Origin: an uncultured Bacilli bacterium
GTDB lineage: Bacteria; Bacillota_I; Bacilli_A; RF39; UBA660
NCBI GenBank assembly: GCA_947627385.1
Contig: CANQVV010000003.1
Location: 1 to 38,164, forward strand
DNA: 38,164 bases
Reading direction: 5' to 3'
Part shown: in pieces, positions 32,841-38,164 of the stretch
Layout: each line of letters opens with the position of its first letter
Numbering within the stretch: the first letter of the stretch is position 1
The notes under the pieces: model-generated
The model's input: only the letters and a program-made list of their open reading frames with translations
What the model was told of the DNA's origin: nothing
Databases searched by the model: none
Program-made: the position numbers and the translations under genes

Positions 32841-32849
32841 TGATAAAAT
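32841..32849 (+). promoter_or_regulatory. Extended -10 promoter of rlmN, apparently leaderless
   Basis: TGATAAAAT at 32841-32849. The transcript start seven bases on would fall at the A of the ATG (32856), and no SD precedes that ATG. Confidence 0.5.
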
Positions 32850-32855
32850 TAAAGT

Positions 32856-33866
32856 ATGAAAAATTTAATGAGTGCAAATATAGAAAGTTTAGAAGAATAT
32901 TTTTTAAGTATTAAAGAAAAGAAGTTTAAAGCTTTACAAGTTTTTGAGTGGTTATATATTCATAAAGAAAGAAATATTGATAATTTTAGTAATTTAAAGA
33001 AAGAAATTAGAGAACAATTAAAAAAAGATTTTAATTTAGACTTTATTAAAATAAAAAAAATAGAAAAAGGTTTAGAAGTAAAAAAATATTTATTTGAACT
33101 TTTGGATGGTAATTATATTGAAGCAGTTTTAATGGAACATGATTATGGTAATTCTGTATGTGTATCTAGTGAAGTTGGCTGTAATATGGGATGCCGTTTT
33201 TGTGAAAGTGGTCGTCTTAAAAAGGTACGAAATTTAGAAACTTATGAAATGGTAGAACAAATAATTTTAATTGAAAATGATATTGGTCAAAAAGTTCAAT
33301 CGGTAGTAGTCATGGGGATTGGTGAACCTTTTGATAATTATGATAATGTTATTAATTTTATTAAAATTATTAATCATCCCAAAGGTTTAGCTATTGGAGC
33401 CAGACATATTACGGTTTCTACTTGTGGATTAGTAGATAAAATAAAAGAATTTAGTAATTTGCCATTGCAAGTTAATTTAGCTATTAGTTTACATGCTCCG
33501 AATGATGAAATAAGAAATAAAATTATGCCTATTAATAAAGTGTATAATATAAGTAAAGTGATAAGTGCAATCAAAGAGTATATTACAAAAACTAATAGAC
33601 GAGTAACTATTGAATATGTTATGCTTAATATGGTTAATGATAGTTTGGAAAATGCCAAAGAATTAGCTAGTTTATTAAAGGGGTTAAATGTTTATGTTAA
33701 TTTAATTCCTTATAATGAAACAAATAATTTAGAATTTAAAAGAAGCAAACGAATAAAAGAATTTAAAGACATATTATTAAATATGGGAATTAATACAACT
33801 GTAAGAAGAGAGTTTGGCAGTGGTATTTCGGCTGCTTGTGGTCAACTTAGAAGTAAAGAGGTGTAG
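32856..33866 (+). CDS. rlmN: 23S rRNA A2503 / tRNA methyltransferase RlmN
   Basis: A 336-residue radical-SAM enzyme that methylates C2 of A2503 in 23S rRNA and A37 in some tRNAs. The iron-sulfur cluster cysteines are C109, C113 and C116 (CNMGCRFC). The catalytic pair is C102 (CVSSEVG) and C328 (SAACGQL). GIGEPFDNYDN and HAPND...R follow the family. The N-terminal RNA-binding part (KKFKALQVFEWLY) is present. There is no SD before the ATG; the likely promoter lies seven bases upstream. It leads rlmN-prpC-prkC-rsgA-rpe with gaps of 2-3 bases. Confidence 0.95.
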   Translation: MKNLMSANIESLEEYFLSIKEKKFKALQVFEWLYIHKERNIDNFSNLKKEIREQLKKDFNLDFIKIKKIEKGLEVKKYLFELLDGNYIEAVLMEHDYGNSVCVSSEVGCNMGCRFCESGRLKKVRNLETYEMVEQIILIENDIGQKVQSVVVMGIGEPFDNYDNVINFIKIINHPKGLAIGARHITVSTCGLVDKIKEFSNLPLQVNLAISLHAPNDEIRNKIMPINKVYNISKVISAIKEYITKTNRRVTIEYVMLNMVNDSLENAKELASLLKGLNVYVNLIPYNETNNLEFKRSKRIKEFKDILLNMGINTTVRREFGSGISAACGQLRSKEV

Positions 33867-33868
33867 AG

Positions 33869-34606
33869 ATGAGAACATGTTATATGACTGATTCAGGAAG
33901 GGTTAGAAGTCATAATGAAGATAGTGTAACAATCCTAAAAAATGAAAGTGATGAATATTTATTAGTAGTAGCAGATGGTATGGGAGGACATCGAAAAGGT
34001 GAAGTTGCATCAAGTATAGCAGTATCCCATTTGGGAAAAAGATTTAACGAAATACCTTCGGTTGGTTCAAAACTTGATGCTGTTAATTGGCTTAATGATA
34101 ATATTAATGAAATAAATAAAGAAGTTTTAGAATATGGGGAAGATAACATTGATTCCAAAGGTCTTGGAACGACAATTGTTGTGGCTCTTTTAACCAAAGA
34201 TTATTTAATATTTGGTAATATTGGTGATTCATCTGGTTATGTTTTAAAACACAATAAATTACATAAGGTAACTCATGATCATACATTGGTAAATTTACTT
34301 GTTGATGCTGGTAATTTGACCGAAGATGAAGCTAAATTTCATCCGAAAAAAAATGTGTTGATGAAAGCAATTGGAGCTGCGGAAAAAGTAGATTTAGATA
34401 TTTTTGATGTTGATATGGAAAGTGAAGCAATTATGTTATGTAGTGATGGACTTACTAATATGTTAACTGATGAACAAATCGAAAAAGTTTTAATTGATCC
34501 GGAATTAGAAGTTGAGGAAAAAGTTGAAAAATTAATACGAAAATGTAATGCAAGAGGTGGAAATGATAATATTTCAATTGCTTATCTTGTAAGGAATGAG
34601 GAATAA
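33869..34606 (+). CDS. prpC: PP2C-type Ser/Thr phosphatase (PrpC/Stp)
   Basis: A 245-residue PPM-family metal-dependent phosphatase that removes phosphate from Ser/Thr of proteins, reversing the neighbouring PrkC kinase. Motifs: DSGRVRSHNEDS (motif 1), VVADGMGGHRKG (motif 2, metal-binding Asp), GTTIVVALL, FGNIGDSSGY, LCSDGLTNML and GGNDNIS (final Asp). All metal-site residues appear present. It is cytoplasmic, starting two bases after rlmN. Confidence 0.94.
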   Translation: MRTCYMTDSGRVRSHNEDSVTILKNESDEYLLVVADGMGGHRKGEVASSIAVSHLGKRFNEIPSVGSKLDAVNWLNDNINEINKEVLEYGEDNIDSKGLGTTIVVALLTKDYLIFGNIGDSSGYVLKHNKLHKVTHDHTLVNLLVDAGNLTEDEAKFHPKKNVLMKAIGAAEKVDLDIFDVDMESEAIMLCSDGLTNMLTDEQIEKVLIDPELEVEEKVEKLIRKCNARGGNDNISIAYLVRNEE

Positions 34607-34608
34607 AT

Positions 34609-36384
34609 ATGATAATGAAAGGGCAAAAGATTAGTGACCGTTATCAAGTGATAAAATCGATTGGTGAAGGTGGAATGGCTAATGTTTATTTAGCATATGA
34701 TACAATTCTTGATCGAAATGTAGCGGTAAAAGTTTTAAGAGGCGATTTAGCTAGTGATGAAAAGTTTGTTAGACGTTTTCAAAGAGAAGCCTTAGCAGCT
34801 TCATCTTTATCCAACCAAAATATTGTTGAAGTTTATGATGTTGGTGAAGATAATGGTGAATATTACATTGTTATGGAATATATCGAAGGTAAGCATTTAA
34901 AACAATTGTTGAAAAAAAGAGGCAAACTAACAGTTACCGAAGCGGTAGATATTGTTCTGCAAATAACTGATGGTTTATCTGTGGCTCATGATTCTTATAT
35001 TATTCATCGTGATATAAAACCACAAAATATAATGATTTTAGAAAATGGTTTAGTTAAAATAACTGATTTTGGTATTGCAATGGCGATGAATTCAACTCAA
35101 CTTACCCAAACTAATTCAGTTATGGGTAGTGTTCATTATTTGCCACCAGAACAAGCCAGTGGTAAGGGAGCAACTCTTCAAAGTGATATTTATTCAATAG
35201 GTATTTTATTTTATGAACTTTTAACTGGCAAATTACCATTTAAAGGTGAAAATGCCGTAGAGATTGCTTTAAAACATTTAAAAGAGCCACTTCCAAGTAT
35301 TAGATATGAACTACCAAATATTCCGCAAAGTGTAGAGAATATAATTATTAAAGCTACTGCTAAAAATCCTAAAAATAGATATGCAGATGCCAGAGAAATG
35401 CATGAAGATTTAAAAACTTGTTTAGATCCAGCCAGAGCAAATGAAGAAAAAATACGTTTAAAATATCAAGAAATATCTGATGATACAAAAGTTATTAAAC
35501 AAGTTAAGGATGAGGCAAAAAAGAATATTGAACCTAAAAAGGTTAATAATAAAAAGAATGATGAAGAAGAAGTAAAGGTAAAGAAAATTACAGGTGATGA
35601 TTTGAAAAAACAAAATAAAACATTAATTAGATTAGCGGCCATATTTACAGGGTTAATTATGGCAATAACCTTAGTATTTGTAATTATTGTTGTAACTAGT
35701 AGAACATCTACTATTAAAGTACCAGATGTTACAAATAAAAGTGCCAAAGAAGCTGTCAAGATATTACAAGATGCTGGTTTTAAGGTTTCAGACAATGAAG
35801 AGAGTGTATCATCAAAAGATATTGAAGTAGGAAATGTTGTTAGAACTTCGCCAATTGCAGGTACTGAAAGAAAGAAAAATTCAGAAATAAAATTATATAT
35901 ATCTACTGGTGATGAAACTATTAAAATTGAAGATTATAAGGGTAAACCTTATTTAGAAGTTAAAGGAGCATTAGAAGCCCGAGGTATTGTTGTTAATAAA
36001 GAAGATGAAGTAGTTGATGAGGAAAGTGAATTTAAAGAAGGTCAAATTATAAGTCAAACAGTTGAAGCTGGTAAAAGTTTACAAAAAGGTGAATCTATTT
36101 CCTTTAATGTAGCTTCAATTGGTGTAGCTTATCCCGACTTTACTAATGGATCTTATACAGTAGATGATGTTAAAGCATTTTGCAAAGAAAATGATGTCCA
36201 ACTCGATATTGTTGAAACATCTGATGGTAACTATTTAGATGGTACTATTTATCGTCAAAGTCGAGCAGCAGGTAGCCGAGTTACTAAAAATGCTGAATTT
36301 AAAATCTATGTTTATAAAAATAATAATAATGAAGTACCTGATGTCCCAGGTGAATCTGGCGGTTGTGACGATGGATTTTGTTAA
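34609..36384 (+). CDS. prkC: PASTA-domain Ser/Thr kinase (PrkC/StkP type)
   Basis: A 591-residue membrane kinase. The kinase domain spans about 12-270, with GEGGMANVYLAYD (19-31), Lys K41 (VAVKVL), HRDIKPQN (133-140), DFG (153-155) and a T-rich activation loop. A charged juxtamembrane region is followed by a helix at about 338-363. Three PASTA repeats (about 369-433, 434-505 and 506-575) face outward and, in relatives, bind muropeptides or lipid II. The C-terminal GESGGCDDGFC is unusual. It signals wall state to division and wall proteins. It lies next to its phosphatase. Confidence 0.95.
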   Translation: MIMKGQKISDRYQVIKSIGEGGMANVYLAYDTILDRNVAVKVLRGDLASDEKFVRRFQREALAASSLSNQNIVEVYDVGEDNGEYYIVMEYIEGKHLKQLLKKRGKLTVTEAVDIVLQITDGLSVAHDSYIIHRDIKPQNIMILENGLVKITDFGIAMAMNSTQLTQTNSVMGSVHYLPPEQASGKGATLQSDIYSIGILFYELLTGKLPFKGENAVEIALKHLKEPLPSIRYELPNIPQSVENIIIKATAKNPKNRYADAREMHEDLKTCLDPARANEEKIRLKYQEISDDTKVIKQVKDEAKKNIEPKKVNNKKNDEEEVKVKKITGDDLKKQNKTLIRLAAIFTGLIMAITLVFVIIVVTSRTSTIKVPDVTNKSAKEAVKILQDAGFKVSDNEESVSSKDIEVGNVVRTSPIAGTERKKNSEIKLYISTGDETIKIEDYKGKPYLEVKGALEARGIVVNKEDEVVDEESEFKEGQIISQTVEAGKSLQKGESISFNVASIGVAYPDFTNGSYTVDDVKAFCKENDVQLDIVETSDGNYLDGTIYRQSRAAGSRVTKNAEFKIYVYKNNNNEVPDVPGESGGCDDGFC

Positions 36385-36387
36385 TAT

Positions 36388-37224
36388 ATGTTAGTTTTAG
36401 GTAAAATAATAAAAATTAATAGTGATACTTTTACTGTTAAAACTGCCAAAGAAATTATTAATGCTAAGTCAAGGGGAAAATTTCGTAATTTAAATATTAA
36501 ACCTTTGGTTGGGGATAATGTTTTAATTGATACAGAAAAAAGTATTATTGAAAGTATTAATCCTAGAAAAAATTATTTAATGCGTCCCCCAGTAGCTAAT
36601 ATTGATTTAGCTCTTATTGTTACAAGTATAAAAGAACCAGATATAAACTTAACTTTATTGGATAAATTAATTAGTATCATCTCAATTAATAAAATAGAAC
36701 CTGTAATAGTATTTACTAAGTTAGATTTAATTAATAGTGAAGAATTAAAAGAAATAGATAAATTAAAAAAATATTATCAAAAAATAGGTATTAAAGTATT
36801 TGATAATCAAAATAAAAAAAGTATTATTAATTATTTAAAAGGTAAAACTGTTACATTATGTGGTCAAACGGGGGCAGGTAAAACAACATTAATAAATATT
36901 TTTGATAAATCATTAAATCTAAAAACTAGTGCTATATCAAATGCACTGGGAAGAGGTAAACATACTACTAGAATTGTTGAACTTTATAATATTTTAGATT
37001 TTTATATTGTTGACACTCCTGGTTTTTCTTCTCTTGATATAAATATTTATTCAAAAGAAGAAATAAGAAATAGTTTTAGAGAATTTAATAATTTAAATTG
37101 TCGTTTTAAAGATTGTAATCATGATAAAGAAATTGGTTGTTTAGTTAAAGAAAATGTAGATAATGGTCATATATTGTTATCAAGATATGAAAATTATTTA
37201 AAATTTATTAAGGAGTCAAAATGA
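36388..37224 (+). CDS. rsgA: Ribosome small subunit GTPase RsgA
   Basis: A 278-residue circularly permuted GTPase that helps 30S maturation. An OB-fold start (residues 1-65) is followed by G motifs in the order G4 TKLD (110-113), G1 GQTGAGKT (159-166), switch GRGKHTTR (188-195) and G3 DTPG (209-212). The C-terminal zinc site is C238, C243, H245 and C251 (NCRFKDCNHDKEIGC). It is slightly shorter than the usual 290-300. It starts three bases after prkC and overlaps rpe by ATGA. Confidence 0.94.
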   Translation: MLVLGKIIKINSDTFTVKTAKEIINAKSRGKFRNLNIKPLVGDNVLIDTEKSIIESINPRKNYLMRPPVANIDLALIVTSIKEPDINLTLLDKLISIISINKIEPVIVFTKLDLINSEELKEIDKLKKYYQKIGIKVFDNQNKKSIINYLKGKTVTLCGQTGAGKTTLINIFDKSLNLKTSAISNALGRGKHTTRIVELYNILDFYIVDTPGFSSLDINIYSKEEIRNSFREFNNLNCRFKDCNHDKEIGCLVKENVDNGHILLSRYENYLKFIKESK

Positions 37225-37847
37225 TATCAGTAAGTTATTTAAAAAGTATATGTAGTAAGAAAGAAACAATAAAAAAAATAGATGAAAGTATAGCAGATTA
37301 TATTCATGTTGATTTAATGGATGGTATTTATGTAAATAATAAAAATTTTACAATTGAAGAAGTTTTAAATGATTTAGTTAATTGTCATAAAAAATTAGAT
37401 ATTCATTTAATGGTTCAAGAACCTTTACCATATATTAAAGATTTAATAAATTTAAATGTTTGGAATATTACTTTTCATCTAGATGCTACTAAAAATCCTA
37501 AGAAGATTATTGATTATGTCAAAAAACATCATATTAATGTTGGCGTAGCTATTAATCCCCAAGATGATATTCATATAATTGATCAATACTTAAATTTAAT
37601 TGATTATGTATTAATTATGAGTGTAGTACCAGGTTTAGGAGGTCAACAATTTATGATGGAAATATTAGAAAAAGTTAAATATTTAGAAGATAAAAATGTT
37701 TTAATTGGTATTGATGGGGGTATTAATAATATAACAATTAAATATTTAGAAAATTATAAAATAGATAATATAGTAAGTGGTTCTTATGTTTGTATGAGTG
37801 ATAATTACAATGAAAGAATCAATGAATTGAAAAATATTGAAATATAA
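37221..37847 (+). CDS. rpe: Ribulose-phosphate 3-epimerase
   Basis: A 208-residue TIM-barrel enzyme that interconverts ribulose 5-phosphate and xylulose 5-phosphate in the pentose phosphate pathway. Motifs: YIHVDLMDGIYVNN (metal-site His/Asp), DIHLMVQEP, TFHLDA, VLIMSVVPGLGGQQF and IGIDGGI, with VSGSYV binding phosphate. Start ATG overlaps the rsgA stop. Last gene of the operon, as in Bacillus. Confidence 0.94.
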   Translation: MISVSYLKSICSKKETIKKIDESIADYIHVDLMDGIYVNNKNFTIEEVLNDLVNCHKKLDIHLMVQEPLPYIKDLINLNVWNITFHLDATKNPKKIIDYVKKHHINVGVAINPQDDIHIIDQYLNLIDYVLIMSVVPGLGGQQFMMEILEKVKYLEDKNVLIGIDGGINNITIKYLENYKIDNIVSGSYVCMSDNYNERINELKNIEI

Positions 37848-37851
37848 TTAT

Positions 37852-37874
37852 AGTTACAGAGATGTAACTTTTTT
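37852..37874 (+). terminator. Terminator of the rlmN-rpe operon
   Basis: AGTTACA (37852-37858) pairs with TGTAACT (37863-37869) around GAGA, followed by T's. Confidence 0.88.
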
Positions 37875-37923
37875 CTTGAAATAAATTTCTACGACAAATT
37901 TTCCACAAAATGAAAGCAAAATC

Positions 37924-37950
37924 TTGACACTGGGGGGGGTATTATATAAT
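37924..37950 (+). promoter_or_regulatory. Promoter with poly-G tract in the spacer
   Basis: TTGACA (37924-37929) and TATAAT (37945-37950) are separated by 15 bases that contain eight G's (37932-37939). Two more G's would give the ideal 17. It reads toward the gene at 38119. Confidence 0.65.
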
Positions 37951-38046
37951 TACCTTGTAAAATAAGGATAGGTAAATTATATAAAAGATAATAACAAAAA
38001 TTATTTACATAATAAAAAAATAATATATACATAAATACGATAAATA

Positions 38047-38055
38047 TGATAAAAT
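38047..38055 (+). promoter_or_regulatory. Second, extended -10 promoter candidate
   Basis: TGATAAAAT at 38047-38055, about 64 bases before ATG 38119; no convincing -35. It could give basal expression of the last gene. Confidence 0.35.
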
Positions 38056-38118
38056 AAAAAAGTAAGATATACATTAAAGAATAATAATTATCCATAATAA
38101 TAAAAGGAGTAAAGATTT

Positions 38119-38164
38119 ATGGAAGAAAATAGTAATCAAGATAAAAAGAAGATGATAATAACAT
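38119..38164 (+). CDS. Start of a gene cut by the window end
   Basis: AAAGGAG (38103-38109) lies nine bases before ATG 38119. The 15 visible residues, MEENSNQDKKKMIIT, are charged and turn hydrophobic at the edge, like a short cytoplasmic end before a membrane or signal helix. The stretch before it (37875-38118) holds the poly-G promoter and an AT-rich leader, and no gene. Identity unknown. Confidence 0.6.
   Translation, partial: MEENSNQDKKKMIIT

Noticed and set aside
37889-38095. Minus-strand hydrophobic frame of 68 residues
   Set aside because: No SD on that strand, low-complexity AT-rich DNA, and it covers the poly-G promoter region of the plus-strand gene.
1-38164. Mycoplasma-type code with TGA as Trp
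   Set aside because: Trp is written TGG throughout, and several genes (for example at 11394 and 17387) end naturally at TGA.
1-38164. CRISPR array, insertion sequence ends or prophage genes
   Set aside because: No spaced repeat array, no transposase with inverted ends and no phage structural genes were found. The nuclease-family gene at 8592 has no visible terminal repeats.

Overview
The window is AT-rich DNA (by eye under about one third G+C) from a low-GC Gram-positive bacterium of the Firmicutes/Bacilli. The genes use the standard bacterial code: Trp is TGG and several genes end in TGA. Strong Shine-Dalgarno (SD) sites and sigma-A promoters with 17-bp spacers recur. The gene sets recU-pbp1 and rlmN-prpC-prkC-rsgA-rpe follow the order familiar from Bacillus. 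GerE and GerM homologues point to an endospore-forming ancestry, and a flavin reductase-rubredoxin fusion suggests an anaerobe. I cannot name the species; an uncultured gut-type Bacilli lineage is a reasonable guess.

Layout. 1-4070: surface proteins. These are the tail of a C-terminally anchored protein, a Lys-rich membrane protein on the minus strand, a secreted SH3/glucosaminidase enzyme with a dockerin, and a membrane-anchored cohesin protein next to it. 4137-7659: TagO/WecA-type glycosyl-1-phosphate transferase, then engB, a pseudopilin and der. 7797-9479: a SipW-type secreted protein behind a consensus promoter, and a PD-(D/E)XK nuclease-family gene with an odd start. 9589-12484: a ZIP transporter and three more pseudopilins. 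12578-13966: a compact T-box leader and tyrS.

14087-20183 is an accessory stretch: a queuosine-salvage (Qng1/DUF2419) protein, three Nudix genes (one frameshifted), a short pyrophosphatase, several gene remnants, trpS, a TIM-barrel protein and an unrecognised gene pair. 20339-24628: an acyltransferase behind a repeat-rich promoter, a hybrid kinase-HPt-receiver phosphorelay, and a flavin reductase-rubredoxin. 24651-28839 (minus strand): class A PBP, RecU and a VanY-type protein with a changed metal ligand. 28951-32597: GerM-like protein, tRNA-Arg, a flippase-like membrane protein, a MazF-like toxin-antitoxin pair, GerE with a sigma-K-like promoter, and a double-HTH regulator. 32600-37847: a candidate small RNA, then rlmN-prpC-prkC-rsgA-rpe. 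The window closes with a promoter that has eight G's in its spacer, upstream of the first codons of another gene.

The strongest candidates for something new are four. (1) A cohesin-dockerin pair that would tether a murein hydrolase to the membrane. (2) A tyrS T-box with a very short Stem I whose 3' strand can pair with the tyrS ribosome binding site. (3) The poly-G promoter, which looks phase-variable. (4) The palindrome-rich candidate small-RNA locus beside the double-HTH regulator. Many genes concern the cell envelope (PBP, VanY-like protein, TagO, glucosaminidase, PASTA kinase, pseudopilins), so the window mixes envelope building with translation and ribosome assembly (tyrS, trpS, engB, der, rsgA, rlmN).
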